64,000 bases of DNA from Geobacillus sp. 46C-IIa (GCF_014679505.1 NZ_CP061474.1:650001-714000), one strand, 5' to 3'; shown: positions 45,846 through 59,036, numbered from the stretch's first letter. Notes: generated by a model not told the origin, from the sequence alone. Program-made: numbers and translations.

Positions 45846-46922
45846 ATGGGCAAACGGACGGTTCATAGATGGACAGCGCCGGTGCTCGCTTCGCTTTTGC
45901 TGCTTGGCGGCTGCGGTTTGTTTGGCAATGATGAGGCGGTGAAGGAGATCGATCCGCCGCAAGAAACGAGCTATGTCAAAGACGGCCAGGCGCTCCAAGA
46001 GGCAACGGGGGACAAAAAGGGAGGAAAAGAGGAAGCGAAGGCTGCCGAGACGGTGAAGAGGGAATTATACTTAATTGACAAAAATGGCTTCGTCGTGCCG
46101 CAAACAGTAGAGTTGCCGAAAACGCAGGCAGTCGCAAAACAAGTGCTCGAATATTTAGTCGAGGACGGCCCGGTATCCGAAGTGTTGCCAAATGGCTTCC
46201 GCGCCGTCATTCCGGCAGGCACGACTGTGCTTGGCACAAAACTGGAAAAAGACGGGACGTTGATCGCCGACTTTTCGCCGGAATTTAAGCAATACAAACC
46301 AGAGGATGAAAAGCGGATTTTGCAAGCCATTACGTGGACATTGACCCAATTTGACAACATTAAGCGCGTCAAAATTCGGATTAACGGCTATGACCAAGAG
46401 GTGATGCCGGTCAATAAAACACCGATCCAAGACGGAGTCAGCCGGGCGGACGGCATCAATATCGAGGCGAGCGGCGTGCCGGACATTACGAATACGCACC
46501 CGGTCACGGTTTATTTTGTCGCCCAGCAGGGGGACAACACATATTATGTGCCGGTGACAAGACGCGTGTCCAATAAAGAAAAGGACGATATCGCTGCGGC
46601 GATCAATGAGCTCATCCAAGGGCCGGACCACGGCAGCGGGCTTGTTGGCGTCTTTCAGCCGGATGCCAAGCTTGTCGATGCCCCGAAATATGAAGATGGC
46701 AAAGTGACGCTCAACTTTAACGAGGGCATTTATGGAAGCAACAAGAAAAACGTGATTTCCGATGTCGTATTACATTCGCTTGTGCTGTCGCTCACCGAGC
46801 AAAATGGGGTTGAAAGCGTGGCGATCACCGTCAACGGCAAAGCCGATCTCGTCACCGAAGATGGCAAGCCGCTTACGAAACCGGTCACCCGGCCGCAAAA
46901 CGTCAATACCGGGACATTTTAA
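45846..46922 (+). CDS. gerM: Spore germination/sporulation lipoprotein GerM
   Basis: A 358-residue lipoprotein needed for spore formation and germination in B. subtilis, where it helps to localise the SpoIIIA–SpoIIQ channel. The signal ends in the lipobox L-G-G-C, followed by a charged linker. Two GerMN domains follow: one around residues 70-190 (ELYLIDKNGFVVPQTVELPK, VLEYLVEDGP, FSPEFKQY) and one around 215-330 (VTVYFVAQQGDNTYYVPVTR, AINELIQGPDHGSGLVGVF, LNFNEGIYGSNKKNV). Strong site TAGGAGGG before the ATG. Terminators flank it, so it is a single-gene transcript. Confidence 0.95.
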   Translation: MGKRTVHRWTAPVLASLLLLGGCGLFGNDEAVKEIDPPQETSYVKDGQALQEATGDKKGGKEEAKAAETVKRELYLIDKNGFVVPQTVELPKTQAVAKQVLEYLVEDGPVSEVLPNGFRAVIPAGTTVLGTKLEKDGTLIADFSPEFKQYKPEDEKRILQAITWTLTQFDNIKRVKIRINGYDQEVMPVNKTPIQDGVSRADGINIEASGVPDITNTHPVTVYFVAQQGDNTYYVPVTRRVSNKEKDDIAAAINELIQGPDHGSGLVGVFQPDAKLVDAPKYEDGKVTLNFNEGIYGSNKKNVISDVVLHSLVLSLTEQNGVESVAITVNGKADLVTEDGKPLTKPVTRPQNVNTGTF

Positions 46923-46953
46923 CAAGCTGGAAACGAAGGGACCATTATGGTAT

Positions 46954-46993
46954 AACAAAGAGGTGGAAACGTATTCCGCCTCTTTGTTTTTTT
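46954..46993 (+). terminator. Terminator of gerM
   Basis: The 12-bp stem ACAAAGAGGTGG / CCGCCTCTTTGT (one G-T pair) is followed by TTTTTTT. Confidence 0.93.
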
Positions 46994-47140
46994 ATGAAAG
47001 CGGCGGAACGCTTCCGCTGAGGAAGCGCGATAAAAGTGGGAAAGATGTGCTTTGCACCGTCTAGGATTCGCTCGCAAGGGCAGGCTGACGCTAGGCGGCC
47101 CAAGCGGGAGCCATCCAAGGAGAAAAAAGGAGGATTGTCG

Positions 47141-47914
47141 ATGAGAACGGACGGACGAAACAACCGTGAGCTTCGCCCTGTACATATACAACCGCATTAT
47201 ATGAAGCATGCCGAAGGTTCGGTTTTGATTGAAATCGGCGACACGAAAGTGATTTGCACGGCGACGGTTGAAGAGAGAGTGCCGCCGTTTATGCGCGGCG
47301 GAGGGAAAGGCTGGATTACGGCTGAATATGGGATGCTGCCGCGGGCGACAGAACAGCGGAATGCAAGGGAAGCCAGCAAAGGGAAAGTGTCAGGGCGGAC
47401 GATGGAAATTCAGCGTCTGATCGGCCGGGCGCTTCGCTCGGTCGTTGAGCTGGAACAGCTCGGCGAGCGGACCGTCTGGATTGACTGCGACGTCATTCAA
47501 GCAGACGGCGGAACGCGGACGGCGTCGATTACCGGTGCGTATGTGGCGCTCGTGCTGGCGCTCTCTAAGCTTGTTGAGGAAGGGAAGCTTGCATCGCTTC
47601 CGGTTCGCGATTTTCTCGCTGCCACCTCCGTTGGCATCGATCCTGAACACGGGGTCATTCTCGATTTAAATTACGGCGAGGATGCCCGCGCGAAAGTCGA
47701 CATGAACGTCGTCATGACTGGAGCCGGCCAGTTTGTCGAAATTCAAGGCACCGGGGAGGAAGCATCCTTTTCGCGCGCCGAGCTAGAGGAGTTGCTCGAG
47801 GCGGCGCAGATGGGCATTGAACAGCTCATCGCCATTCAGCGCCGCGTATTGGGCGAGCAGGCGGCCCGCATCGGAGTGAAGCAGGAAGCAGAACGGGGGG
47901 AGAAGGCGGAATGA
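47141..47914 (+). CDS. rph: Ribonuclease PH
   Basis: Phosphorolytic 3' exoribonuclease that trims tRNA precursors; forms a hexamer ring. The 257-residue protein shows [80 protein letters not shown] and [20 protein letters not shown], all RNase PH signatures. The ATG at 47141 follows AAAAAAGGAGGA; the frame extends upstream without a site. Its stop overlaps the start of the pyrophosphatase gene. Confidence 0.97.
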   Translation: MRTDGRNNRELRPVHIQPHYMKHAEGSVLIEIGDTKVICTATVEERVPPFMRGGGKGWITAEYGMLPRATEQRNAREASKGKVSGRTMEIQRLIGRALRSVVELEQLGERTVWIDCDVIQADGGTRTASITGAYVALVLALSKLVEEGKLASLPVRDFLAATSVGIDPEHGVILDLNYGEDARAKVDMNVVMTGAGQFVEIQGTGEEASFSRAELEELLEAAQMGIEQLIAIQRRVLGEQAARIGVKQEAERGEKAE

Positions 47915-48531
47915 AGGAGATCATTATTGCTACGAAAAATGCCGGTAAAGCGCGCGAGTTTGCCGCCTTGTTTGCCAAGCGGGGCATCGAAGTGAAATCG
48001 CTCCTTGGTTTTCCGGACGTTCCGGATGTCGAAGAAACGGGGAGCACATTTGCCGAAAATGCCAAATTAAAAGCTGAGGCGGTGTGCCAACGCTTGCAAC
48101 GGCCGGTCATCGCCGATGATTCCGGGCTTGCCGTTGATGCGCTCGGCGGTCGGCCGGGCGTCCATTCAGCCCGCTACGCCGGGGAAGACAAAAACGATGC
48201 GCGCAACATCGCTAAGCTGCTTCATGAGCTTGACGGAGTGCCGATGGAGAAGCGCACCGCCCGCTTTCATTGCGCGCTGGCCGTCGCCATTCCCGGGCGG
48301 CCGACCGTCATCGTCGAGGCGACGTGTGACGGTTATATCGCCGAAGCGCCGCGTGGAGAGGGCGGTTTTGGATATGACCCTGTCTTTTATCTTCCCGAGC
48401 GGAGGAAAACGATGGCCGAACTTTCGCCGGAAGAGAAAAATGCCATCAGCCATCGGGCGAAGGCGCTGGCGAAGCTGAATGAGCAATGGGACGAGATCAT
48501 GGCCGAAAACGAAAAGGGGCGGACGGAATGA
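47911..48531 (+). CDS. XTP/dITP pyrophosphatase (RdgB/HAM1 family)
   Basis: Cleans the nucleotide pool of dITP, ITP and XTP. The 206-residue protein has the N-terminal [68 protein letters not shown] and [11 protein letters not shown], the full set of HAM1 motifs. Overlaps rph and the following phosphoesterase gene by four bases each (ATGA), a tight three-gene operon as in B. subtilis (rph–ysnA–ysnB). Confidence 0.95.
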   Translation: MKEIIIATKNAGKAREFAALFAKRGIEVKSLLGFPDVPDVEETGSTFAENAKLKAEAVCQRLQRPVIADDSGLAVDALGGRPGVHSARYAGEDKNDARNIAKLLHELDGVPMEKRTARFHCALAVAIPGRPTVIVEATCDGYIAEAPRGEGGFGYDPVFYLPERRKTMAELSPEEKNAISHRAKALAKLNEQWDEIMAENEKGRTE

Positions 48532-49037
48532 AAGCGGTCATTGTCAGTGACAGCCATGGGCTGACCGCCGAGCTCGCTCAAATTGTGTCGCGCCATCGCC
48601 ATGAAGCGGATTTGTTCATTCATTGCGGGGATTCCGAGCTGCCGGCGGAAGCGGATGAGATCGCCCCGTTTGCAGTCGTGCGCGGCAATTGCGATTGGAC
48701 AGCGGTGTTTCCCGACGAGCGAACCGAGGAGGCAGGCGGCGTCCGCTTCTTTGTCACCCACGGCCACTTATACGGCGTGAAAACGTCGCTTTTACGTTTA
48801 TATTATCGGGCGAAAGAAACAGGGGCCAACGTCGCTTGCTTCGGCCACTCCCACCTCGCCGGCGCCGAGCGAATCGATGAGGTGTTGTTCATCAATCCAG
48901 GCAGCATCGCCTTGCCGCGCGGGAGAAAAGAAAAAACATATGCGGTGCTGACAGTCGGCAAAGGCCAAGCGCTTGTTCAGTTTTATGATGTGGCCGGGCG
49001 TGCGATCCCGGGCTTGGAACAAACGTTTTCCTTCTAG
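48528..49037 (+). CDS. Metallophosphoesterase (YsnB, YfcE-like)
   Basis: A 169-residue calcineurin-like phosphoesterase. Metal-binding motifs occur in order: IVSDSHG (Asp-x-His), IHCGDSE, VRGNCDW (Asn), THGHLYGV and [10 protein letters not shown]. This is the small YfcE/MJ0936 branch, active on phosphodiesters in vitro; the physiological substrate is unknown. Last gene of the rph operon, with a terminator right after its stop. Confidence 0.92.
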   Translation: MKAVIVSDSHGLTAELAQIVSRHRHEADLFIHCGDSELPAEADEIAPFAVVRGNCDWTAVFPDERTEEAGGVRFFVTHGHLYGVKTSLLRLYYRAKETGANVACFGHSHLAGAERIDEVLFINPGSIALPRGRKEKTYAVLTVGKGQALVQFYDVAGRAIPGLEQTFSF

Positions 49038-49053
49038 GCGGACAAGTGTCCAG

Positions 49054-49080
49054 GCGGACAAGTGTCCGCTTTTTTATTTT
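49054..49080 (+). terminator. Terminator of the rph operon
   Basis: The stem GCGGAC / GTCCGC with loop AAGT is followed by TTTTTT. It is formed by the second of two tandem 16-bp copies of AGGCGGACAAGTGTCC (49036-49051 and 49052-49067). Confidence 0.88.
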
Positions 49081-49177
49081 TCTGCGCCTCTCCCTCCTCT
49101 TTCTAACTAATCTTATTTGCCCCCTGTCGCTGGGAGAAAAATTTTTTAAAAATCAGCAAATCCTTGATTCTATCACA

Positions 49178-49193
49178 TTGTAAGCGTATACAA
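49178..49193 (+). promoter_or_regulatory. cre site for CcpA upstream of ilvE
   Basis: TTGTAAGCGTATACAA fits the cre consensus WTGNAARCGNWWWCAW at every position. It is centred about 80 bases upstream of the expected transcription start. In B. subtilis CcpA activates the ilv-leu operon from a cre in about this position. Confidence 0.85.
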
Positions 49194-49210
49194 GTAGTTT
49201 GATCAATCAA

Positions 49211-49273
49211 AATTTTCAAAAAACGTTATTGACGGCGGGAAAGTTTAGGATTATTATAATTTTCAAATAAGAG
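49211..49273 (+). promoter_or_regulatory. Promoter of the ilv-leu operon with CodY-like boxes
   Basis: TTGACG at 49229-49234, 17-bp spacer, TATTAT at 49252-49257. Two CodY-like boxes flank it: AATTTTCAAAAAACG (49211-49225, three mismatches to AATTTTCWGAAAATT) and AATTTTCAAATAAGA (49258-49272, four mismatches). CodY with isoleucine or GTP would repress here. Confidence 0.65.
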
Positions 49274-49342
49274 AAACGACTCAAACCCATCATCGAGCCG
49301 TTCGAAGCAACTGTTGACTGATCAAGGAAGAGGGGAACCGAA

Positions 49343-50242
49343 GTGGGCGAACAATGGATCTATTTAAACGGAGAATTTGTAACGAAAGAAAACGCAAAAA
49401 TATCAGTTTATGACCACGGATTTTTGTATGGGGACGGCGTGTTTGAAGGCATTCGCGTCTATAGCGGCAACGTATTCCGCCTAGAAGAACATATAGATCG
49501 GCTGTACAACTCCGCGAAGTCCATTTTGCTGAACATCCCGTACACGAAAGATGAAATGATTGACCGCGTGCTCGAAACCATCCGCCGCAACGGCTACCAA
49601 GATGCGTACATCCGCCTTGTCGTTTCGCGCGGAGTCGGCGATTTGGGGCTCGATCCGTATAAATGCAAAACGCCGCAAATCGTCATTATCGTTGAGCCAC
49701 TGGCACTCTTCCCAAAACATTTATATGAAACGGGCATCGAAGTGGTGACAGTGGCGACGCGCCGCAACCGCTCTGACGTGTTGAGCCCGAAAGTCAAATC
49801 GCTCAACTATTTGAACAATGTTCTCGTGAAGATCGAAGCGCATTTGGCCAACGTCAGCGAAGCGCTCATTTTAAATGACCAAGGATATGTAGCTGAAGGT
49901 TCTGGGGATAACGTCTTCATCATCAAAAACGGCGTCGTTTACACGCCGCCGGGGTATGTCGGAGCGCTTGAAGGCATTACGCGCCAGGCGATTATCGAAA
50001 TTGCCGAGGATCTCGGCTATACGGTCAAAGAAGAGCCATTTACCCGCCATGATGTATATGTCGCAGATGAAGTGTTTTTAACCGGGACGGCGGCCGAAGT
50101 CATTTCCGTCATCAAAGTTGACGGTCGGACGATCGGCGATGGAACGCCTGGTCCGCATACGAAGCGGCTTCTTGAAGAATTTCGCCGCCGCGTTGTTGCC
50201 GAAGGAGTTAAAGTATATCCGACTAACGCCAATGTCGGTTAA
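49343..50242 (+). CDS. ilvE: Branched-chain-amino-acid aminotransferase
   Basis: PLP enzyme for the last step of leucine, isoleucine and valine synthesis; 299 residues, class IV fold. It opens WIYLNGEFVTKENAKISVYD with HGFLYGDGVFEGIRVY, the PLP lysine lies in SPKVKSLNYLNNVLVKIEAH, and VAEGSGDNVFIIKNGVVYTP and FLTGTAAEV are typical. GTG start at 49343 after GAAGAGGGGA. First gene of the operon, upstream of the T-box, so its expression is set by the main promoter (CcpA, CodY) and not by leucyl-tRNA. Confidence 0.95.
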   Translation: MGEQWIYLNGEFVTKENAKISVYDHGFLYGDGVFEGIRVYSGNVFRLEEHIDRLYNSAKSILLNIPYTKDEMIDRVLETIRRNGYQDAYIRLVVSRGVGDLGLDPYKCKTPQIVIIVEPLALFPKHLYETGIEVVTVATRRNRSDVLSPKVKSLNYLNNVLVKIEAHLANVSEALILNDQGYVAEGSGDNVFIIKNGVVYTPPGYVGALEGITRQAIIEIAEDLGYTVKEEPFTRHDVYVADEVFLTGTAAEVISVIKVDGRTIGDGTPGPHTKRLLEEFRRRVVAEGVKVYPTNANVG

Positions 50243-50265
50243 GCGGCAATGACAATTGCATACGG

Positions 50266-50575
50266 AAAAAGCGTTGACGAGGATAAGTAGTCAGCGGGGC
50301 CAACATCCACAGAGAGCCGGGGGAGCTGGGAACCGGTGATGTTGCCGCTTGATGAACTCACCTCTGAGCGCCAGCCTGAACGCCAAACGGCTAGTAGGGT
50401 TGGACGGGTGGAGACGCGCGCTTCACCCGTTACGAAAACGAGCGGCTGGCTTCGGCCGGTTGCTCCTAAGGCGGCCGTGATGGCCGTGAAGAAGGGTGGT
50501 ACCGCGGAAAGGAAACCTTTTCGCCCCTTTGGCTGGGAAAGTCCGGCCATGGAGGGTGAAAAGGTTTTTTATATG
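50266..50575 (+). promoter_or_regulatory. Leucine T-box riboswitch
   Basis: The T-box sequence AAGGGTGGTACCGCGG at 50492-50507 is unmistakable. Upstream, stem I shows AGAGAGCCGGGGGAGCTGGG and the specifier loop GATGAACTCACCT, where CTC at 50356-50358 is the leucine codon. The T of the T-G-G-T bulge pairs with discriminator A, as expected for tRNA-Leu. The terminator stem is AAACCTTTTCGCCC with GGGTGAAAAGGTTT, followed by TTTTAT. Uncharged tRNA-Leu would allow readthrough into ilvB and the rest. Confidence 0.95.
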
Positions 50576-50602
50576 GATGACAAACAACGGGGAGGATCGA
50601 AG

Positions 50603-52336
50603 ATGGCAAAGATGAAAGTGGAGGAACAAGCGAAGACGAAGGAGAGAATGAGCGGGTCGCTGATGTTGATTGAAGCGCTGAAGGCGGAAAACGTCGAAGT
50701 CATTTTCGGCTATCCGGGCGGCGCGGTGCTGCCGCTTTATGACGAGCTGTATAAAGCCGGCGTGTTTCACGTGTTAACGCGCCATGAGCAAGGGGCCATC
50801 CATGCGGCGGAAGGGTACGCGCGCATTTCCGGGAAACCCGGGGTTGTCATCGCCACCTCCGGCCCGGGGGCGACAAACATCGTCACCGGGTTGACGGACG
50901 CGATGATGGATTCGCTGCCGCTCGTTGTCTTTACCGGGCAAGTAGCGACGAGCGTCATCGGCTCGGATGCATTTCAAGAGGCGGACGTCGTTGGGATTAC
51001 GATGCCGATCACAAAGCATAACTATCAAGTGCGCGACATCAGCGAGCTGCCGAAAATCATTAAAGAAGCGTTTCATATTGCGACGACCGGGCGGCCAGGG
51101 CCGGTGTTGATCGACATTCCAAAAGATGTGACGACGGCCGAAGGGGAGTTTGACTACGATCAAGACGTTCATCTGCCCGGCTATCAGCCGACGACACAGC
51201 CGAACCATTGGCAAATCCGGCGGCTCGTCGAGGCGGTCAGCCAGTCGAAGCGCCCGGTCATTTTAGCCGGCGCCGGCGTCTTGCACGCCAACGCGGCCGA
51301 TGAACTGCGACAATATGCAGAGCAACAAAACATCCCGGTCGTCCATACGCTCCTTGGCCTCGGCGGCTTCCCGGCTGACCACCCGCTTTTCCTCGGCATG
51401 GCCGGCATGCACGGGACCTATACGGCGAATATGGCGCTGTATGAATGCGACTTGCTCATCAACATCGGCGCCCGCTTCGACGACCGGGTTACCGGCAATT
51501 TAAAATATTTTGCGCCAAAGGCGACGGTCGCCCATATTGACATCGACCCGGCGGAAATCGGCAAAAACGTGCCGACGAAAATCCCGATCGTCAGCGATGC
51601 GAAAGCGGCCTTGCAAGAGCTGATCGACCAGCAAGGCAAACCGGCCGACACGGCGGCGTGGCTTGCCCAGCTTGATGAGTGGAAGCGGCGATTCCCGCTT
51701 TATTACGAGCCGGAAGAAGGGACGATCAAACCGCAAAAGCTCATTGAGATGATTTATGAGCTGACGGGCGGCGAAGCGATCGTTACAACCGATGTCGGCC
51801 AGCATCAAATGTGGGCGGCGCAATATTACAAGTTTAACCGGCCGAACCGCTGGGTCACATCCGGGGGGCTTGGCACGATGGGCTTCGGACTCCCGGCGGC
51901 CATCGGCGCCCAGCTTGCCGACCGGAGCGCCACGGTCGTTTCGATCGTCGGCGACGGCGGCTTCCAAATGACATTCCAAGAACTGTCGGTCATCCAAGAG
52001 CTGCAGCTGCCGATCAAAGTCGTCATCGTCAACAATCAGGCGCTCGGCATGGTGCGGCAATGGCAGGAGCTGTTTTATGACAAACGGTACTCCCATTCGC
52101 TCATTCCGAACCAGCCGGATTTCGTGAAATTGGCTGAAGCATACGGCATGCCGGGGCTGCGGGCGAAGACGGAAGCGGAAGCTGCCGAAGTATTAAAACA
52201 AGCGTTTGCCATCGACGGTCCGGTGCTGCTTGACTTCCATGTCCGCGCCGACGAAAACGTCTATCCGATGGTCGCGCCCGGAAAAGGGCTTCATGAAATG
52301 GTGGGGGTGAAAGCATGCGAAGAATTATCACAATGA
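50603..52336 (+). CDS. ilvB: Acetolactate synthase large subunit
   Basis: Thiamine-diphosphate enzyme, first common step of branched-chain synthesis. The 577-residue protein shows [20 protein letters not shown] and [18 protein letters not shown] (active-site Glu region), [20 protein letters not shown], and the ThDP motif [20 protein letters not shown] ending in VIVNNQ. The ATG at 50603 follows GGGGAGGA; another ATG at 50573 in frame lies at the end of the T-box terminator without a site. Under T-box control. Confidence 0.96.
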   Translation: MAKMKVEEQAKTKERMSGSLMLIEALKAENVEVIFGYPGGAVLPLYDELYKAGVFHVLTRHEQGAIHAAEGYARISGKPGVVIATSGPGATNIVTGLTDAMMDSLPLVVFTGQVATSVIGSDAFQEADVVGITMPITKHNYQVRDISELPKIIKEAFHIATTGRPGPVLIDIPKDVTTAEGEFDYDQDVHLPGYQPTTQPNHWQIRRLVEAVSQSKRPVILAGAGVLHANAADELRQYAEQQNIPVVHTLLGLGGFPADHPLFLGMAGMHGTYTANMALYECDLLINIGARFDDRVTGNLKYFAPKATVAHIDIDPAEIGKNVPTKIPIVSDAKAALQELIDQQGKPADTAAWLAQLDEWKRRFPLYYEPEEGTIKPQKLIEMIYELTGGEAIVTTDVGQHQMWAAQYYKFNRPNRWVTSGGLGTMGFGLPAAIGAQLADRSATVVSIVGDGGFQMTFQELSVIQELQLPIKVVIVNNQALGMVRQWQELFYDKRYSHSLIPNQPDFVKLAEAYGMPGLRAKTEAEAAEVLKQAFAIDGPVLLDFHVRADENVYPMVAPGKGLHEMVGVKACEELSQ

Positions 52337-52833
52337 CCGTCAACAACCGTCCAGGCGTATTAAACCGCATCACCGGGCTGTTTACGAAGCGGCATTACAA
52401 CATTGAAAGCATCACCGTCGGCCATACGGAAATCGATGGGATATCGCGGATGACATTCGTCGTCAACGTTGACGATGAACGGATCGCTGAACAAATTATT
52501 AAGCAGTTAAACAAGCAAATCGATGTGTTGAAAGTGAGTGACATCACTGACCAGGCCATCGTCGCACGCGAGCTGGCACTCGTGAAAGTGGCGGCCGCTC
52601 CGGCGATCCGTCAGGAAATTTATACGCTCATCGAACCGTTCCGCGCTTCGATCGTTGATGTGAGCAAAGACAGCCTTGTCATTCAAGTGACCGGCGAACC
52701 GGAAAAAGTCGAAGCGTTGATCGAACTGCTCCGTCCGTACGGCATCAAAGAAGTGGCGCGCACGGGTACGACTGCGTTCACCCGCGGAGCGCAAAAAGCG
52801 GCGCCCAGCCAGAAAACAGCGTTCATTATTTAA
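52315..52833 (+). CDS. ilvH: Acetolactate synthase small (regulatory) subunit
   Basis: Regulates IlvB and confers valine feedback inhibition. The 172-residue protein has the ACT domain [20 protein letters not shown] and [20 protein letters not shown], and a C-terminal half with [17 protein letters not shown]. The start overlaps ilvB by 22 bases, ensuring coupled expression. Confidence 0.95.
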   Translation: MRRIITMTVNNRPGVLNRITGLFTKRHYNIESITVGHTEIDGISRMTFVVNVDDERIAEQIIKQLNKQIDVLKVSDITDQAIVARELALVKVAAAPAIRQEIYTLIEPFRASIVDVSKDSLVIQVTGEPEKVEALIELLRPYGIKEVARTGTTAFTRGAQKAAPSQKTAFII

Positions 52834-55429
<2,596 letters not shown>

Positions 55430-55445
55430 AACGGGGGGATCAAGC

Positions 55446-56561
55446 ATGGGAAACTATCGGATTGCCGTCTTGCCGGGCGATGGCATCGGCCAAGAAGTAA
55501 CATCTGGAGCGGTGGACGTATTAAAAGCGGTCGGAATCCGGTTTGGACATGAGTTTACATTCGAATACGGGTTAATCGGCGGGGCGGCGATCGATGAGGC
55601 AGGGACGCCGCTTCCGAAAGAAACGCTTCGCCTTTGCCGGCAAAGCGACGCCGTCTTGCTTGGGGCGGTCGGTGGTCCGAAGTGGGACGAAAATCCTCCG
55701 CACTTGCGCCCGGAAAAAGGGCTGCTTGCCATCCGCCAACAGCTTGAGTTATACGCGAACTTGCGGCCGGTCGTCTGCTATGACAGCTTGGCTTCCGCCT
55801 CGCCGCTAAAGCCGGATGTCATCCGCGGCGTCGATTTCATCATCGTCCGCGAATTGACCGGCGGTATTTACTTCGGCCAACCGAGCGGCCGCGTCGTGGA
55901 AAACGGAAAAGAAAAAGCGGTTGATACGCTCTTATATAAAAAGGAAGAAATCGAGCGGATCGTGCGCATGGCGTTTACGCTGGCGCGCGGCCGGAAGAAA
56001 AAAGTGACATCGGTCGACAAGGCGAATGTGCTCTCCTCAAGCCGGTTATGGCGAGAAGTGGCTGAAGAGGTGGCCAAACAATTCCCGGACGTAGAGCTTG
56101 AGCATATGCTTGTCGACAACGCGGCGATGCAACTCATCCGCGCGCCGAAGCAATTTGATGTGATCGTCACAGAAAACATGTTTGGCGACATTTTAAGTGA
56201 TGAAGCATCGATGTTGTCCGGGTCGCTTGGGATGCTGCCGTCAGCCAGCCTGTCAGCTTCCGGACCGAGCTTGTATGAGCCGGTGCATGGATCGGCGCCC
56301 GATATTGCTGGCATGCGAAAGGCGAATCCGATTGCCGCCATTTTGTCAGCCGCTATGATGCTTCGCCTGTCGTTTGGGCTCACCGCCGAGGCGGAGGCGG
56401 TCGAGCATGCGGTGCAGCAAGCGCTCACCGCGGGCTTGCGCACAGCTGACCTGGCGCAAAGCAGCGGCCGCGTTGTATCGACGGATGAAATGGTTGAGGA
56501 GATCAAAACAGCCGTACTCGATTATACAGCGATCGCGCAAATTATGACCGTTTATGCATGA
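55446..56561 (+). CDS. leuB: 3-isopropylmalate dehydrogenase
   Basis: NAD-dependent oxidative decarboxylase of leucine synthesis, 371 residues. Family landmarks are [40 protein letters not shown], the metal/substrate region [20 protein letters not shown] with [20 protein letters not shown], and [20 protein letters not shown]. Strong coupling: 16 bases after leuA and 19 before leuC. Confidence 0.96.
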   Translation: MGNYRIAVLPGDGIGQEVTSGAVDVLKAVGIRFGHEFTFEYGLIGGAAIDEAGTPLPKETLRLCRQSDAVLLGAVGGPKWDENPPHLRPEKGLLAIRQQLELYANLRPVVCYDSLASASPLKPDVIRGVDFIIVRELTGGIYFGQPSGRVVENGKEKAVDTLLYKKEEIERIVRMAFTLARGRKKKVTSVDKANVLSSSRLWREVAEEVAKQFPDVELEHMLVDNAAMQLIRAPKQFDVIVTENMFGDILSDEASMLSGSLGMLPSASLSASGPSLYEPVHGSAPDIAGMRKANPIAAILSAAMMLRLSFGLTAEAEAVEHAVQQALTAGLRTADLAQSSGRVVSTDEMVEEIKTAVLDYTAIAQIMTVYA

Positions 56562-56580
56562 GACGTGCGAGGTGAAGGCA

Positions 56581-57996
56581 ATGAAACCAAAAACGATCAT
56601 CGAAAAAATATGGGAAAACCATGTCGTCTACCGCGAAGAAGGCAAGCCGGATTTGCTGTATATCGATTTGCATTTAGTGCATGAAGTGACATCGCCGCAG
56701 GCGTTTGAAGGGCTGCGCCAAAACGGGCGGAAAGTGCGGCGGCCGGACTTGACGTTTGCGACGATGGACCATAACGTGCCGACCGTCAACCGGTTTGTCA
56801 TTACCGATGAGGTGGCGCGCAATCAAATCGCTGCGCTTGAGCGCAACTGTCGCGAGTTTGGTGTTCCGCTCGCCGATTTGCATAGCGAAGAGCAAGGAAT
56901 CGTCCATGTGATCGGCCCGGAGCTCGGCTTGACCCAGCCGGGAAAAACGATCGTCTGCGGCGACAGCCATACATCGACGCACGGAGCGTTTGGCGCCTTA
57001 GCGTTTGGCATCGGCACGAGCGAAGTCGAACACGTACTGGCGACGCAAACGCTTTGGCAGCATAAACCGAAAACGCTGCAAATCCGCATCACCGGACAGC
57101 TCGGCAAAGGGGTGACGGCGAAAGACGTCATTTTGGCCGTCATCGGCCGCTACGGCGTCGGCGTCGGCACCGGCTATATTATCGAGTTTACCGGTGAGGC
57201 GATTCGCTGCATGTCGATGGAAGAGCGGATGACGATTTGCAACATGTCGATCGAAGCCGGAGCGCGCGCCGGCCTCATCAGTCCGGATGAAACGACGTTT
57301 GCCTATTTGCGCGGCCGCAAATATGCGCCAAAAGGCGAGGCGTTTGAGCAAGCGGTTGAACGGTGGAGGGCGCTTGCCAGCGACGAGGGGGCCGAGTATG
57401 ACAAAACGATCGAAATCGATGCCTCAACCATTGCCCCGATGGTAACGTGGGGAACGAACCCGGCGATGAGCACATCGGTTGACGGAACGGTGCCCGACCC
57501 GGAGCAGTTCGAAAGCGAAACCGAGCGCAACGCGGTGCGCCGGGCGCTTCAGTATATGGGGCTTAAGCCCGGCATGCCGATTACTGACATTCCGGTGCAA
57601 CATGTATTCATCGGCTCGTGTACGAACTCGCGCATCAGTGATTTGCGTGAAGCGGCGAAAATCGTCAAAGGACAAAAAGTAGCCCCCGGTGTCAGAGCCC
57701 TTGTGGTGCCTGGGTCGCAGCAAGTCAAAAAACAGGCCGAAGAAGAAGGGCTGGCGCAAATTTTCCTCGAGGCCGGCTTTGAGTGGCGCGATGCCGGCTG
57801 CAGCGCCTGTTTGGGCATGAATCCGGACATCATTCCGGAAGGCGAACATTGTGCGTCGACGTCGAACCGCAACTTTGAAGGGCGGCAAGGAAAAGGAGCG
57901 CGCACGCATCTTGTCAGCCCGGCGATGGCCGCCGCCGCCGCCATTTACGGCCGCTTTGTCGATGTGCGCCAGCTTGAAGCTGAACCAGTCCGGTAA
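56581..57996 (+). CDS. leuC: 3-isopropylmalate dehydratase large subunit
   Basis: Aconitase-type isomerase subunit with a 4Fe-4S cluster, 471 residues. The cluster cysteines are in [20 protein letters not shown] and [19 protein letters not shown]. Other signatures are [20 protein letters not shown] and [21 protein letters not shown] use the ATG at 56581 after GAGGTGAAGG rather than an in-frame ATG at 56554. Works with LeuD. Confidence 0.96.
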   Translation: MKPKTIIEKIWENHVVYREEGKPDLLYIDLHLVHEVTSPQAFEGLRQNGRKVRRPDLTFATMDHNVPTVNRFVITDEVARNQIAALERNCREFGVPLADLHSEEQGIVHVIGPELGLTQPGKTIVCGDSHTSTHGAFGALAFGIGTSEVEHVLATQTLWQHKPKTLQIRITGQLGKGVTAKDVILAVIGRYGVGVGTGYIIEFTGEAIRCMSMEERMTICNMSIEAGARAGLISPDETTFAYLRGRKYAPKGEAFEQAVERWRALASDEGAEYDKTIEIDASTIAPMVTWGTNPAMSTSVDGTVPDPEQFESETERNAVRRALQYMGLKPGMPITDIPVQHVFIGSCTNSRISDLREAAKIVKGQKVAPGVRALVVPGSQQVKKQAEEEGLAQIFLEAGFEWRDAGCSACLGMNPDIIPEGEHCASTSNRNFEGRQGKGARTHLVSPAMAAAAAIYGRFVDVRQLEAEPVR

Positions 57997-58084
57997 CGGC
58001 CGCTTCTTGAAGCGGCCGCCTCCCGCCTTAGGGACATCCACTTTTGGCACGGTCACTGATACATCTGATGGAAGGAGAGAGACG

Positions 58085-58678
58085 ATGAAGCCGTTTACGA
58101 TTCACCGCGGAAAAACCGCCGGCATCGATCGGGCGAACATCGATACCGATCAAATCATCCCGAAACAGTTTTTAAAGCGGATCGAGCGCACCGGATTTGG
58201 CCAATTTCTATTTTATGACTGGCGCTATTTCAGCGACGGCACGTCGAATCCGGAGTTTGAGCTCAACCGTCCGGAAAATGAAGGGGCAACGATTTTAGTC
58301 GCCGGCGAAAATTTCGGCTGCGGTTCATCGCGCGAACATGCGCCGTGGGCGCTTCAAGATTACGGATTTCGCGCGATCATTGCTCCTTCGTTTGCCGATA
58401 TCTTTTACAATAACTGCTTAAAAAACGGACTGCTGCCGATTCGTCTTGATCAAGAAGATGTCCGGTATTTATTAAAACAGAGCCAACGCGCCGATTATGA
58501 GCTGACCGTTTCACTTGAAGAGCAGCGAGTGTTTGATGACGAAGGATTTTCACGCCCGTTTGACATCGATCCGTACCGGAAACAGCTGCTCTTAAAAGGC
58601 TGGGACGAGATTGACTTAACGTTTGTGTACGAACCGTATATCGCCGCCTACGAGCAAAAACATTGTCCGCGTCCGTAA
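58085..58678 (+). CDS. leuD: 3-isopropylmalate dehydratase small subunit
   Basis: Swivelling-domain partner of LeuC, 197 residues. DTDQIIPKQFLKRIERTGFG and NFGCGSSREHAPWALQDYGF are diagnostic. The ATG at 58085 follows AAGGAGAGAG; the longer open frame upstream is without a site. Last gene of the operon, followed by a terminator. Confidence 0.96.
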   Translation: MKPFTIHRGKTAGIDRANIDTDQIIPKQFLKRIERTGFGQFLFYDWRYFSDGTSNPEFELNRPENEGATILVAGENFGCGSSREHAPWALQDYGFRAIIAPSFADIFYNNCLKNGLLPIRLDQEDVRYLLKQSQRADYELTVSLEEQRVFDDEGFSRPFDIDPYRKQLLLKGWDEIDLTFVYEPYIAAYEQKHCPRP

Positions 58679-58715
58679 GCGCTCTGCGTTCGGAACGGCA
58701 ACGCAAGGCGAACTG

Positions 58716-58749
58716 AGGGTGTCCTAAACGCAACGGGACGCCCTTTTTT
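58716..58749 (+). terminator. Terminator of the ilv-leu operon
   Basis: The stem AGGGTGTCC / GGACGCCCT has an 11-base loop and is followed by TTTTT. Confidence 0.9.
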
Positions 58750-59007
58750 CATCACTGTATGCGCGAGGTGAACCGTTCCGTTAGGGAGAGGGCGATGGAA
58801 TCATTAATGAGGAGCCGCCCCCTATCCAATTGAGCACTTGACGTTAAGGAAGCAAACATGACTGAGGATGGAAGCAGGGGTGTTCTATCGATTTTTCATC
58901 GATCTTTTGTCTGTCCTGTGAAGGAAGGGAGTCCGTTCGATCGAGGTCATTTTTGTCCGGCCGTAGCGGGGCCAGTGCGCTGTCGTTATTTTGCGGCGGT
59001 GCGGCGC
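58750..59007 (+). other. Intergenic region before ysoA
   Basis: The 317 bases between the leuD terminator and ysoA contain no credible gene. An open frame from 58858 has no ribosome site and runs into ysoA in another frame. Only the promoter noted at 59008 stands out. Confidence 0.5.
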
Positions 59008-59036
59008 TTGTTTCGTGAGGGAAAACTTGCTACACT
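59008..59036 (+). promoter_or_regulatory. Promoter of ysoA
   Basis: TTGTTT at 59008-59013, 17-bp spacer, TACACT at 59031-59036, about 30 bases before the start codon. Confidence 0.6.
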
